Source: Apodemus sylvaticus (lineage: Eukaryota > Chordata > Mammalia > Rodentia > Muridae). From it: DNA of 64,000 bases. The stretch lies in the NCBI RefSeq assembly GCF_947179515.1, contig NC_067488.1, positions 32,740,039-32,804,038 of the forward strand. Reading direction: 5' to 3'. The number at the start of each line of letters is the position of its first letter. The first letter of the stretch is position 1. Both the position numbers and the translations under genes were made by a program. Below, one piece after another: positions 47,831 to 59,858 of the stretch. The notes beneath the pieces were generated by a model, which was not told the origin of the DNA, did not search any database, and saw only the letters and a list, made by a program, of their open reading frames with translations.

Positions 47831-48329
47831 AATCACTCCGGGAACTCTATGTGGGTAACCCACACTTAGGGTGGGCATTTCTTTCTTAGTTAAACCTCTC
47901 TAGGAATAATACCCATACAGATATAAGGGCAGAGGTGTGTCTTCTAAGTGATTCTAAATTCAGTCACGTTGACAATGAAGTTTAATTATCACAGACAGCC
48001 ACAATGCAACTACTAACTTGTCCAAGGATTTCAGGTGTCTCATGGGTGGGCTGGTCACAACTGTCATGACTGTTAAATCTAGCAAGGTTGTCTGAAGGGA
48101 ACCCTCAGGTAAAACACATAATTCTGCAGGGAAAAGGGACAGATGATGTGACTACTTTAATTCTATGAAGAACAGCAATCTTTAAGACACATGATATTCT
48201 GAAGGAGTGTGCTAGGAACCTTTAATATGGCAAGGAACAGTGTCCAATGTCGAGACTCAGAAAGACAGTAGGTTCTGCAGAGAGAGCCACGCAGGGCAAG
48301 GTGGACTAAAGTCCCATAGGCCTGCATCT

Positions 48330-48460
48330 GTTTTCCCATTTTGCCAGTTAACAGCCAAGTCATAGATAGCCGTCCTGGTGCTTCCGTTTCTTCATCTACA
48401 AAATTAAACTTAGGATGCCATGGGCTATCAGGATGACTGAGTTAAATACATTTTATGGAG
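48330..48460 (+). mobile_element. MIR remnant
   Basis: ccaagtcatagat, then gtttcttcatctacaaaatt and gatgactgagttaaatac, follow the MIR core. Confidence 0.6.
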
Positions 48461-48469
48461 GAACATAAC

Positions 48470-48648
48470 TTTTGTTTGTTTGTTTGTTTGTTTTGGATTT
48501 GGCTTTTTCGAGACAGGGTTTCTCTATATAGACCTGGCTGTCCTGGAACTCACTCCATAGACCAGGCTGGCCTCGAACTTAGAAATCTGCCTGCCTCTAC
48601 CTCCCAAGTTCTGGGATTACAGAAGTGTGCCACCACCGCCCGGCTAGG
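48470..48648 (-). mobile_element. B1 SINE (antisense) with TTTG run
   Basis: A TTTG run, cgagacagggtttctctatatagacctgg, and an end at tgccaccaccgcccggc. Confidence 0.92.
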
Positions 48649-48686
48649 AGCACTACTTCTATTAGTTCTCGTCTGAAATGGACTTG

Positions 48687-48880
48687 TGATGTAATGCTCA
48701 CCCACCCTTCATCTATAAACTAGTAATACAATGCCCACCCACCTTCATCTATAAACTAGTAATATAATGGCCACCCTCCTTCATCTATAAACTAGTAATA
48801 TAGTGCCCACCTACCCTCATCTGTAAACTAGTAATACAATGACCGCCCACCCCTCATCTGTAAAATAGTAATATAATTTG
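48687..48880. repeat. 36-bp minisatellite
   Basis: About five copies of a unit like gtaatacaatgcccaccc...catctataaacta, with starts near 48687, 48723, 48759, 48795 and 48831 and a partial at 48868. The unit resembles the MIR core cctcatctgtaaaatggg-type sequence. Confidence 0.95.
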
Positions 48881-49004
48881 CAACTGACTGTGTACCTTAG
48901 CTTGTCAAGAACGTCATTTAACCCAGGAGTATTGAACTTTTTAAACTCAATTTTTTTTTCTCCAAGTAGAGGTCACAAGGTTAAGCTGTACATGAATTTT
49001 TAAA

Positions 49005-49530
49005 ATTCTTGATATCCACTCTTTAGTTGATGCACATCAAGACTGTTTCCAGGTTCTGGATATTACTAATACACTGCTATGAACATTGTTGAGCAAGTAT
49101 CCCTGTGGTATAGTGGGGCATCTTCTGGGCATATGCCCAGGAGTCATATAGCTGGGTCTTGAGATAGAACTACTCCCAGTCTTCTGAGAAATTGCCAAAT
49201 CGATTTCCAGAGTAATTCTAGAAGTTTGTGAACCCACCAGCAGTGGAGGAGTGCTCCCCTTGCTCTGTAACCTCACCAGCATGTGCTACCACTTGAATTT
49301 TTGCTCTTAGCCATTCTGATTGGTATAAGGTGAATTGCATTTCCTTGATGACTAAGGACTCTGAACACTTTTTAGGTGCTTCTCAGGTGCCATGTGAGAT
49401 TCCTCTACTGAGAATTCTGTCCCGCTCTGCGTCCCATTTTCTAATTGGGTTATTTGTATTGTTGGTGTCTAACTTCTTGAGTTCTTTATATATCCAATCT
49501 GGAGGCTGTCGTTTTGTCCTAACAACAGTA
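49005..49530 (-). mobile_element. L1 ORF2 fragment (antisense), part 2
   Basis: Reverse L1 ORF2 landmarks: cactgctatgaacattg, gcatcttctgggcatatgcccag, aacccaccagcagtggaggagtg and gtctaacttcttgagttctttatatat. No complete reading frame remains. Confidence 0.88.
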
Positions 49531-49997
49531 TATACTTTGTAATTTCCACTCTTATGTGATACAGTCCCCATTATGCCCTTCCTCCTTGAGAATTTAAGTA
49601 ATTATTAGTGTAAAATGCCAAACTAGAAAGGCCCTGCTGACTAGTACACTCTAACATGACTGAAGAGTTTACATGCTATGTGTTGTTTCCTATCTTTCTT
49701 TTTCAAGCAAAGAAAATCCTTTACTATCTTTGTAGTTCACAGGTTTTTCAGGGTAATAACTAATTCTATTTTCCCCAAGTTTTAAGATTATAAAGTCAAG
49801 TCCTGCCTGACTTAGGTTGAATGGGCAAACAAAACCAAAACCAAACCAACCAACCAAACTAAAAAAACAAACATCTCCTACCACCCCCAACATTTCAGTC
49901 AGGTAGACCACCATGGGACAAGAGAAACCAGTAATTGTGAAGGACCATCCTGACTGATAATGGCCCAAATTGACAAATTACAGTAATCTCATCTGTG

Positions 49998-50335
49998 CTG
50001 GTTAATTTTATGTCAACTTTTAAAAGCTAGAGCTAGGAACTCCAGCTGTGAATACACCTTCATAAGATCAATGGGAGAGGCCCAGTCTGCTGTTGGCGGG
50101 GCCTCTCCGAGGCACCACGGTGGTCCTGGTTTCTATAAGAAGTCAGGCTGACTAAGCCACGAGGAATAAATTCCTCCTCTTCACGAGCTCTGCATCGGCT
50201 CCTGCCTCCAGGCTCCTGGCCTGCTTGAGTTTCTGCGCTGACTTCCTTTGATGATGACTGTGATGTGAAATGAACAAATCAAACTCTTTTGGTCATGGTG
50301 TTTCATCACAGCAATTCTAATCTTATCCGAGACAC
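49998..50335 (+). mobile_element. Medium-reiteration rodent repeat, family unsure
   Basis: ctggttaattttatgtcaactt, tttctataagaagtcaggctgactaagcca and ttttggtcatggtgtttcatcacagcaa are hallmarks of a common rodent repeat, which I cannot name with certainty. Confidence 0.6.
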
Positions 50336-50437
50336 TGTCAAAGGTTCATGCTGGTTCCGTCAGCTGTTTGCCCTGGAGCTGAGGAGGCCAGAGAAGAACG
50401 CGTGAGGACAGGTAAGGAAAGGCTTGGGCTCACTTAC

Positions 50438-50507
50438 GGTTGCATGTGAAATAGTCAGGATCCCATTCTTGACAGCACACTTCCTTCTTTGCCACACTTT
50501 CCGGATC
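50438..50507 (-). CDS. Asap1: Asap1 exon: PH domain strands 2-3
   Basis: 70 nt. The first G completes the Gly codon of the previous exon and the exon ends on a full codon. The acceptor is ccctag|GATCCG and the donor ACC|gtaagt. It encodes IRKVWQRRKCAVKNG and then ILTISHAT. The cluster K-V-W-Q-R-R-K is the basic beta2 segment expected to contact phosphoinositide. The acceptor follows a moderate pyrimidine tract. It lies 11.5 kb upstream of the next exon, across the largest intron in the window. Confidence 0.95.
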
Positions 50508-51302
50508 CTAGGGAGCAAGTCGAACAGAACTCGATATGGTACATGACTCACTTGTGGTGTGCCATCATGTGGCAGGAGGCAAAACAGTAATTATGAAAAG
50601 CCATCCCCAGATAAAACCAGCTTCCTTCCCCGAACCACACAGAGCAGACAGAGTCCCGGATGTTTGCTATTGTGCCAGGTAGGAAGAAGGACAGTCAGAC
50701 AGGCAGGCATGTGAAGAAAGGCTCACGGCAGAACTGTTATTGACAGTGAAAATGGAAAAGAGAAACAGACTCTAGTAGCAGAGAAATACATTTATTATAG
50801 TTCCCACCCGGGAGTCCCCTTCTCTGGCATGGGGATGCAGAACTGCACGAGGGACAGAGCTAATGAGAACTTTTAGCCACATATGTGATCCTTTCCTAAG
50901 AAGGCTCTGCTAGTGGAGTGCCTCCATAATTATGAAATAATGGCATGTAAACTTAAGACAGCTAATATGCAAGGGAAGTCAGACACTGCTTCAGAATATG
51001 GCGAAAAGAGCTTGGGGTTTACATATTGAATAAGAAGATTCTATATTTGGGGTTTGTATACTTTCCTCTTGGGGGTACTAGAATCCTCTTAATAGATCTT
51101 TTTTGATTCTTCTGGGAAATTAAACCACGTTAAGATCATTCACAAGTAGACATGAAACACTTTGAAAAATTTGAGCAAAGAATTAAAAAAAAAAAAAGCC
51201 TGTTTTTTAAATAGCTCCTATCAACTCGTCTTCATAAAGGCCCATGTACGGACATAAGACTAGACAGGGGCGGACCCGTTTGCACCTAGCCCTTCACCTC
51301 CC

Positions 51303-51361
<59 letters not shown>
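51303..51361. repeat. (CA)n microsatellite followed by G-rich tract
   Basis: About 29 CA units, then a ggggttgggggtgggg tract to about 51397. Confidence 0.97.
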
Positions 51362-51362
<1 letters not shown>

Positions 51363-51689
51363 GGTTGGGGGTGGGGAGTGGGGGGTGGGGTGGAGGGTGA
51401 GACAGACAGGTAGACCATAGGAACATGGACATCCTGGACAAGGAAAGAAGCCAGGCCTTCTGTTGCCTTAGAAACAATAGCACCAGGAGGCCACCGAAGG
51501 TTCTCTAGGCCTATAACCATATTCTGCAGTGCCTCCTTCCACTTTTTTAAGTCAGTCTTATAAGAATACTGCCACAAATCTAATTAAAAACATCATTTGT
51601 GTGTATTTAACTACTAGAAGGAGTGTGCTCCAAAGCATACTGCACAGAGGGAAGGGAAAACCTACACCATCAGATTCCATGTAAACTGA

Positions 51690-51691
<2 letters not shown>

Positions 51692-51731
<40 letters not shown>
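51692..51731. repeat. (CA)n microsatellite
   Basis: About 19 CA units. Confidence 0.96.
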
Positions 51732-51735
<4 letters not shown>

Positions 51736-53628
51736 CTAGTCTCCTCAGGATGGAGTAAGAGCCATCAACTGAAAAACTCCTTTATCACAGCCAAATGATA
51801 TACTTTCTTGTCCAGGGCCCGGGCTCTGTCTGACTAGAGGGAGCACCTGACAACAACACTTGCAGGAGCATTCCTCACGTGGCCCTTCGTCTCATCTCAC
51901 CCTCCCAGGAGCCTGTTAAGGCCCCAGGAAGGCACTCCTCGCCTAGCCAATACCACTTGCACCCCTCTCCACCAATAAACTGCTCACTTGGAGAGATCAG
52001 TTCCTACGAGGCTCATTCATTTTACTGAAAATTTCATTCATTAACCTTTCTTATTCATATATATTATGGAAACACAATATACATCAAGTTCTCATATTTT
52101 CTTACACAGTTAATAAAGCCAAGGAAATTAAAAAAGGCTCTCAGCTTTTTGGCTGAGATGGCTAATGAGGTGCTTCCTGGTCACCAGAGGAAAGAGGAGA
52201 CTCCCAAGATATTCCCTGCATACGTGGGGGCAAATGCACCTGCCCTTTGTGACACTTCTGGCAGCTCGCCTTGCTCCTGGGAAAGTGACCTCATACCAAT
52301 AAAGTATCGGTGGGGCTTCAGTCCAAGCCAACACTTGGCTTTCTCCCAGCAAAGCTTTGTGGTTTTGCTCATGTATCTTAACCCTTAGAGACTCCTTATC
52401 TGTATCATCAAAGTATCTGAGATTACTCTGATAAAATACACACCAACAATGGCTCTTCTAAGGGCCTTTGAGGCATAAAAATTTAAAGTTATTTAAAAAA
52501 CTAAAATTGCTCTTTCATATTTCATAACAATTTTTAAGTAACAAGTATTGCAAAATTGGGTTAAAAATTACTAATGCAACATTATGAAAATGAAACTCAC
52601 ACAACATACAAGTGTTTACTCTTAACAAGGGGTCTGTCTTCATGTAGAAGGAGGTCAGTATTTTTTTCTTCCCTAGAAGCCATCAAAAGCAACTCTGGGT
52701 TATTAGTACTCATCTCTCATGTATGAATATAAAAATTGGCATGCCCTCTTTGTTTCTAGCTCTAAGATATGATAGCTCTCCTCTGCTCCCTTCCTTCCCA
52801 GCTCTCTTTCAGGTACAAATTGAACGCAGGGCCTTGGTCATGCTGCACTGAACTATCTCTTTTATCTGTCTTCATTTCTTGCCAAGGCTGTATGACAGTG
52901 AAGGCATATTGCATCTAGCTGTGTACTTTGGATGCTAGAATGTTTGCTGTGTGGGTGAAACGAATGTTTGAAGGGGGAACAGACTGAAAGAAAGAAGGAG
53001 GCAGGACAAGCTTGCGGCAGTTTATGTCTTCAATATGTCTTCAGTATGTCCAGAGCAGTCAAAGGCAGTTATGGCCCTTTTTGAAAGACAAACTCAAGAT
53101 GTCTGATGCTAAGTCAGAGCACCCAGGATGAAGTCTGGGCTCCGTCTCACTGTTGGTGTGGTCCTGGGGTGCGGCCACACGGAGCAGGTGCTCACAGAGT
53201 TCACAGGACTCATGGAAAAGACTTCACCCTTGGGCAGAAGCAGTTGAGATGACAAGGGCGTATTATTTTTAGTTAGAAAAGGAAGGGTATGTGATAGATT
53301 GGTTGTGACAGAGACAATGTCACAGGTTACCACAAGGTTGGGGTTTGGGCAGCCAGGTGCCATCTCAAGGAGAGAATATGACAATGATGAAGCAGAGCTG
53401 ATGTCTCCCTTCCTAGCTTTCTAAAAGTGTAAGTCACAAGCAAGAGGTGTCCCCCGATGCAGAATAATCGTTCTTCTAAGGATGGCACGTTAGGGCGACT
53501 ATTTGAGCAGAACCAGCTCAGAGAGCTTTTAAGTATGTTTTCTCAATAGGAGCCTGGACACAGTCCCAGGGAGAGCGCTGCGTGGACATGCTCGCCCCAC
53601 AGCGGGTTAGCCGGGGCTGGACACGTAC

Positions 53629-53729
53629 CCATCACTCTTCTTCAGCAGGAAGCCCTTCTTTTCACTGCCGTACTCCTTGTTGCCCTGGAGCTGATGCATG
53701 CTGTACCCACCTTGCCGGCTCTGAGAGTC
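53629..53729 (-). CDS. Asap1: Asap1 exon: linker and start of PH domain
   Basis: 101 nt, starting in phase 0 and ending with two bases of a Gly codon. The acceptor is ttccag|GACTCT and the donor GATGG|gtacgt. It encodes a flexible linker (DSQSRQGGYSMHQLQG) and then EKKGFLLKKSDG, the first beta strand of the PH domain with its typical G-x-L-x-K-x pattern. PH strands beta1 and beta2 carry the basic residues that contact phosphoinositide headgroups, and in ASAP1 PI(4,5)P2 binding here activates the adjoining GAP domain. The donor gtacgt departs from the gtaagt consensus at +4. Confidence 0.95.
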
Positions 53730-55086
53730 CTGGAAAACAGAAGCACATGCTAGCAAATGCTGGAGACGGCTCTGTCCTGCCACTGAGCCTTTGCCTGCTG
53801 GTTGGTGCCTAGGAGAAGTATAGACTTTGGGAGCTGCCGAAGCCTACCTTTTATTTTAGCAGAGGAAGCAGGGCATGCCAGTATTTTGCCTGACTCACAA
53901 AGCAAGTCCTAGGCAGAGCCTAGGGTCCAAGTCTACTTTAGTACTGATTTAAACAGAAGAGAAACAGTGCTGTGACTCAGCTCATTTCCACTCACAGCAG
54001 AAAGCAACAGGTAGGACTAAATGAGAACAGAAAGCAGGGAGCATGCAAGCTGGTGGTGCGCTTCCCTCGGCTGTACCCTGTACCTGTTCTCCTTTACAAA
54101 GTGTGTGCTAGAGTCGGCTAAACAAAGGACATCTTCATTAAAAAGATTTCCGAGCAAGGTACTGGCAATTAGCATACAAATCTTGTAACTAACTGAGCAT
54201 CTATAATTAAAGTATCTGAATTCTGAGACCTTTTGATTATTGAAATGTTCAAAACAATCCTGGATTTGGGAGCAGTTTATACCTCTTGAGATACTTGGTT
54301 GGTAAACTATGTAAACATTCCAGAAAAGGAATAATCTGCCTACGGCACTCTGCAAAACAGACCTATGCCCACACTTTTAGTCTGAAACCAGCATCCTATG
54401 ACACAAGAAGTCTAGGCTGTGACAAAGCACGCATACCCCAGCAATAAAAACAAGCAAGCCTGGCTTTACTGTGGCACTCCACTGGTACCTAGTCATGGAT
54501 TCAAAGGACAGGAAGACAAGAGACAATGGCCACACCATGAAAATCCAAGAAGTAAAATACAAATGAAACAAACAGACAAACCAACATAAAGTGGAGCTGC
54601 GGCAGGAGAACAAAGGTCTCTAGGCACACAGTAGGACAACACATTCTCACAAAATGTATTAACTTACTCTTCTAGACTTCAATCAGGAAGGGCAAAGCAA
54701 CACAGAAAAAAAAAGCAGAACATTTGAAAATAGTTAATTGTGTTAAAAATTTCATCAGCAATTACTTAAGCAGTTTGTAAACTATACATAGAAAAGATTA
54801 TTGTAAAAATATAGCAGAAAACACATCCAATACATTTTAGATAATAAAACAGTAAAATATTTCTTTACCAATCAAGTGTTATATATTTTAGCTCATGTGT
54901 AGTGAGGAAATAAACACAAAGTCAATGAAGATGATAAGGCACACATTTCTCAGTAAATGTTAACACCATTTAAAATGTGGGAGTACAGAGAACCAATGCC
55001 TCAGTGAAACCAAAATAAACTGAATACTTAGAAATCAGAGCCACATATTGTGATGTCTTCTGTACTTGTTTCCCAATTGAGATGTG

Positions 55087-55087
<1 letters not shown>

Positions 55088-55125
<38 letters not shown>
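55088..55125. repeat. (GT)n microsatellite
   Basis: About 17 GT units after gtgtag. Confidence 0.95.
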
Positions 55126-55774
55126 CACCCACATATATAGGTGCCCATGTGTGGGAAGGCTAGAGACCACTGTCAGGTGTCCTCCTCAGTTATTCTCTAC
55201 TGCATTTTTTGGACAGAATCTCTCATTAACCTGGAACCCATCACCAACGGGCTAGCTAGCCAGCAATCTCTAGGGAGTTTCTTGCCTCCGCATGTCCAGA
55301 GCTAGGATTACGGACATACTTGTTTATGTAGGAGCTGGGATTCAAACTCGGGTCCTCATGAAAGAAAGGGCAGCATTAGGTCCAGTTTAGGAAGTAACAG
55401 AAATTTGATGTTACAGGAGGAAAGCGCTACCTCAGCCTCTGGATATGTATCCATGGTTGTGTCTAGCACACAGGGAAAGCCAGGAGCTTCTCTTGACATT
55501 CAAAGTTCTTTTAGGTCCAAGAGTGTGTTCCAGGAGGTAACTGCCAGGACATCATAGCTTTGTAAAGCTTTTCTAACGCTGATGTAAATGCTGTGCTCAA
55601 AAACATGCCCCAAGCGTCTCATCTCCTAGGGCCAGGAAAGATTTGAGATTCCAAGTTTAAGACTTTGCAGAAGACACTCGTGCTCTGACCGCTCACTTTC
55701 CTTCTCTCCCAGCAGGGTTTGCCCAGCAGTCTGAGCCTCATGAAAGGGGTTGCAAGTGATGTTCTGTCTTCCTT

Positions 55775-55985
55775 TTTATCTAAAGATAATTTTTATTAAC
55801 ATCTATTTTATCTGTATGACTGTGTTGCCTACATGTATGTCTGTGTACCACGTGCATGCCTGGAGTTTAGTCAGATCCCCTGCAATAGGAGGTTGTGAGC
55901 CACCATGTGGGTGTTGGGAACTGAACCTGGGACCTCTGTCAGAAAAGCAAGTTCTCTCAACTGCTGACTCATCTCTCCATCCCTA
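55775..55985 (-). mobile_element. B3 SINE (antisense)
   Basis: gtgagccaccatgtgggtgttgggaactgaacctgggacc and ctgctgactcatctctccatcc are reverse B3 landmarks. Confidence 0.9.
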
Positions 55986-56144
55986 TTAGTCACTTCTTCC
56001 TTAATGTAAGGAAGTTTGGTTTCAACAGGCCAGATTCCTTCCATAAAATTGAACAAATGATATTATCTGGGGTAGGGATGTGGAGTAGAATGGGATCTAG
56101 GGATCTCTTGCGAAAGGGGTGATCTAGGGATCTCTTCTTTATGT

Positions 56145-56755
56145 TTTTTTTTAATTGGATATTTTCTTTATTTACATTTCATATGTTATCCCCTTTCCTG
56201 GTCCTCCCTCCCCTTCCTGGAAACGCCTATCCCATCCTCCCTCCCCTCCCTCCACCTACCCCACTCCCACCTCCCCACCCTCGAATCTCCTACACTGGGG
56301 TATCTATCCAGCCTTCACAGGACCAAGAACCTTTCCTCCCATTGATGCCTGACAAGGCACTCCTCTGCCACATATGCAGCTGGAGCCATGTGGACTTCTT
56401 GGCTGATGACTTAGTCCCTGGGAGCTCTGGGGGAATATTGTTGTTCTTCCTATGAGGTTGCAAATCTCTTCAGCTCCTTCAGTCCTTTCTCCAACTCTTC
56501 CATTGGGTACCCCATGCTCAGTCCAATGGTTGACTGTGAGTATCCGCCTCTGTATTTGTAAGGCTCTGGCAGAGCCTCTCAGGAGACAGCCATATCAGGC
56601 TCCTTTCAGCATGCATTTCTTGGCATCCACAATAGTGTCAGGATTTGGTGACTGTATATGGGATGAATCCCCAGGAAGGACAGTCTCTGGATGGCCTTTC
56701 CTTCAGTCTCTGCTCTACACTTTATCTCCATAGTTGCTCCTGTATTATGTTTCTT
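56145..56755 (-). mobile_element. L1 3' end (antisense)
   Basis: T-run, ctttatttacatttcatatgttatcccc, ccattgggtaccccatgctcagtcc and gcagagcctctcaggagacagcc. Same L1 portion as at 2327-2913. Confidence 0.93.
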
Positions 56756-56799
56756 TTTACATTCTTTAATGTACTCATATATGTGTATATGTATGTATG

Positions 56800-56935
56800 T
56801 ATTTAGTGTGTGTGGAGGTGGGTAAATTCTAGGAATCAATCTCTTCCTCTACCATATGGGTACCAGGGACTGAATGTAGGTCACTGGTCCTGGTGGCAAG
56901 CACCTTCGCCAGATGAGTCATCTTGCCAGCTTCTA
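56800..56935 (-). mobile_element. B3-like SINE fragment (antisense)
   Basis: tgggtaccagggactgaatgtaggtc and gcaagcaccttcgccagatgagtcatcttgccagc. Confidence 0.7.
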
Positions 56936-57094
56936 CAATTTACTTTGAAACATAACCATGGTCTTGGTCAGCACAGTAGAGTAGCAGACTAAATCCTCCC
57001 AGATCTGCACTTTTTGACTTTCTGTACAATTCAAAGAAATTAGCTGGTTAATGACTTTTATGGGTTAATAAATGTATATAAATTTTTACCTCAT

Positions 57095-57116
57095 TTTATT
57101 TATTTATTTATTTAGT

Positions 57117-57198
<82 letters not shown>
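57095..57198. repeat. (TTTA)n and (ATCT)n microsatellite
   Basis: A short TTTA run followed by about 20 ATCT units. Confidence 0.97.
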
Positions 57199-57342
57199 GA
57201 GACAGGGTTTCTCTGTGTAGCTCTGGCTATCCCAGAATTTGCTCTGTAGATAAAGCTGGCCTCAAACTTAAAAATCTACCTGCTTCTGCCTCCCAAGCGC
57301 TAGGATTACAGACTCGTGCCGCCATCACTACCTGGTGCTTAG
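57199..57342 (-). mobile_element. B1 SINE (antisense)
   Basis: gagacagggtttctctgtgtagctctgg and cctcccaagcgctaggattacag. Its A-tail position on the other strand is where the ATCT/TTTA array grew. Confidence 0.9.
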
Positions 57343-58174
57343 TAGCAATATCAATTAATGAAAAGATGAATTTAGTTTTGAGAAAGTACTGGAAAATTAT
57401 CACACTACTTATAATTTAACACATACAACTGAAGAATTAAATAGGATTTGAGTTGCTTGATAGCATGAGAGAAATCAACCACATATTCAGGAAAGAAAAA
57501 TGCAAATCCCAAACTAATTTAGGCAAAAATATACAACACTGAAAATAAGCTATGAACCTTTGGGCAATTTTATGCCAAGAGCTAGGAAATCTATCTACCT
57601 CACTGAATCTACCTTACTGATTTCCAATTCGACCTCCTGCACCTTAGTAGAGATAGAGAAATCACTTTCTTTGAAGTCACACTGACATGTGATATGCACT
57701 ATTAATCTGTAAAACCTCAACCCTGTAAACTGAATGCAATTCCTATTCACTGATTTAATGGGTTTGTGAATGAAAACCAAGCCTTTACCACAGAGCTTCA
57801 AGTTCCCAATGGCAGGTGTGTCTGGTGAGTGACTAAACTCTGGGTAGTGTTTGGCACACTGAGGAGAGAGAGGAGCAACATGGTGAGTGAGTCAGCTTGC
57901 ACCCACACCGTGGAAGGCCCATTAATTTTCAGATACTTCTGTGTTCCATACACCCAACATACAGAATCACTATTATAAAGAGAAGAGTTACAGCCCTAGA
58001 ACTATTTGAGCAGCAAGTAGTTCTTTCAGGATATTACATAATAAGGTGAAGATGTCATTTCACTGAACATTTAGGAAAAAAAATTCCAAAAATTTGACTG
58101 GATGAAGGAAAGAATAATCTTCCAAATATTTGGGGAATCCTGCCCATAGCTATACTTCTTAGTTGCTAGGTTTT

Positions 58175-58310
58175 TTTCCCTTTTGCATTTGTTTATTTGT
58201 GTGTGCCTCTATGTGCAGACATCAGGGGACAGCTTGCAGAAGTTGATTCTCACCACCACAGAAGTCCAGGAACCAAGCTGAGGTCATCAGTCTTGGTGGT
58301 GTCTTGTTAG
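58175..58310 (-). mobile_element. B3-like SINE (antisense), old
   Basis: gtgcctctatgtgcagacatcaggggacagcttgcagaagttg. Confidence 0.6.
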
Positions 58311-59826
58311 GACATCTATTTGACTCCCTAAAATTCTTGAAATTTCTTTTTAACTGTCAATGTAACACAATCTAGAACCACATGGGAAGGGAATATCAAG
58401 AAGAGTCTGGCAAGCAGGGCTCATCTGTACTGGATTAAGTGAAGAGAGAAGACCCACCCACCCTGGATGCCCCACGCCCTACACAGGGGACCCTGCATAG
58501 CACAAGCATAGGGAATGTGAGCTGAGCACTACAACACACCAACTCACTGTTTTCTGATCTCATTGCTTCAAGTCTTTGTACTGACTTCCTTGCAATCCTG
58601 GACGGTAACTTGGAACTTTTCCTGTTTTTATTTTTATGTTGCTTTTGTCAGGGTGTTTATATCATAGCACAAGGAAGCAAAACTAAGACGGTTTCCTTTC
58701 ATCAAGACATGTTAGAAACTGGCAAAGGTTAAGTAGGTTAAATGATTTGCTGGATGCTTTTAATTTCTCATAAAATACTTTTGACTATTTTGCAATCTTC
58801 TCAAATGTTAGGAGGACAAGAACTCTCTGGTGGATACCGTCCTTCACACTTACTTGGTAGATAGTTTTTATTACCTCAAAGTCACTAAAAATAATCCCTT
58901 GCTAATTATTTTGCAGCAAGATGTGATAGCATTAGAAAGGGATGGGTGGGCATGCTGTGAGAAGTCAATTTTCGCTGTAAACCACTTAGGAGGAGTGGCA
59001 GTTAAAACCCATTAGTCAGCTTCAGATAGAGTTACATATCAATCACATCATGCTCATTTCATCTCCTAGACACTCCTTCTGTCATTGACACTTTGCTTCT
59101 TAACCAACCTGAGCAGAATACATCAATACCTATACAAACCAAAATGATCCCCATCCCCCACAATGTTTTTTGTCACAAAACAAAGATAGGAAGTGGTTGT
59201 ATGCAAACCAGTAAAGCCATCACAGCTTTCTTTACGCAAATGTCTACTCTTTTGTCTTTCCATCTGGGCCTTTCTACTGCATGTACACTTAGAAATCATT
59301 CCAGACTACGTCTCTCAGGGTTTGTATGTCAGCAGAGAGAGTATCTGCGCTTCAGCTTCTAATACAAAATCTTTTCCTGAGAAAGTGTCAGGCCCCTGGC
59401 CACAGACACAGTCACAGCATAGGTCTGCATGTAGGGACTTTGCCTCAGTGCACAGATGTTCGTGGGAATCAGGCCTGCTCTGACAGGAGATAAGAGGAGA
59501 GCAGGAGACTGTCTGCCAATAAAGAACAATGCACTTAATCTCACTTTCCCAAACTCCCAAACATTTGCAAAAGCTAAACATGGAAAAAAAAAGAATAAAA
59601 ATCATTTTAAATGTATTGAGTTATAGAATTAGAAAAGAGAACAAAAATTATTTTTAAGTGACTACACATATAGTTATAGTCTTAGTAAAGGAAACCTTTA
59701 AAGGCCAAAGTAAAAGGCTAGTGTTATTAGTGTAGGTTTCCAGTGTGTTTTGGGGTGTGGGGATGGAGGGAGGGTGCTTTACCTTGGTTTTGGCCACATG
59801 AATGCCATTCAGAAATTTCAGGAATT

Positions 59827-59858
59827 AAACAAAACAAAACAAAACAAAACAAAACACA
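59827..59858. repeat. (AAAAC)n microsatellite
   Basis: About six AAAAC units. Confidence 0.95.

Larger units (their letters stand above)
38895..50437 (-). other. Asap1: Asap1 intron, 11.5 kb
   Basis: The largest intron. From 38895 to 43840 it is mostly unique sequence without recognisable genes. Beyond that come an inverted B2/B3 pair, a 20-bp tandem duplication, a split antisense L1 with a MIR, B1 and 36-bp minisatellite between its halves, and a medium-reiteration repeat near 49998-50335. Confidence 0.85.
50508..53628 (-). other. Asap1: Asap1 intron, 3.1 kb
   Basis: It holds two CA microsatellites and an ID-like antisense fragment near 52800-52860. The rest is unrecognised unique sequence. 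Confidence 0.85.

Noticed and set aside
48130..48202. Possible C/D snoRNA (gatgatgt and ctga boxes)
   Set aside because: The C box is imperfect, no terminal stem is seen, and the strand is opposite to the host gene.
52130..52162. Resemblance to the first bases of U2 snRNA (cttttttggctgagat)
   Set aside because: The match covers about 20 bases with several mismatches and does not continue into the U2 sequence.
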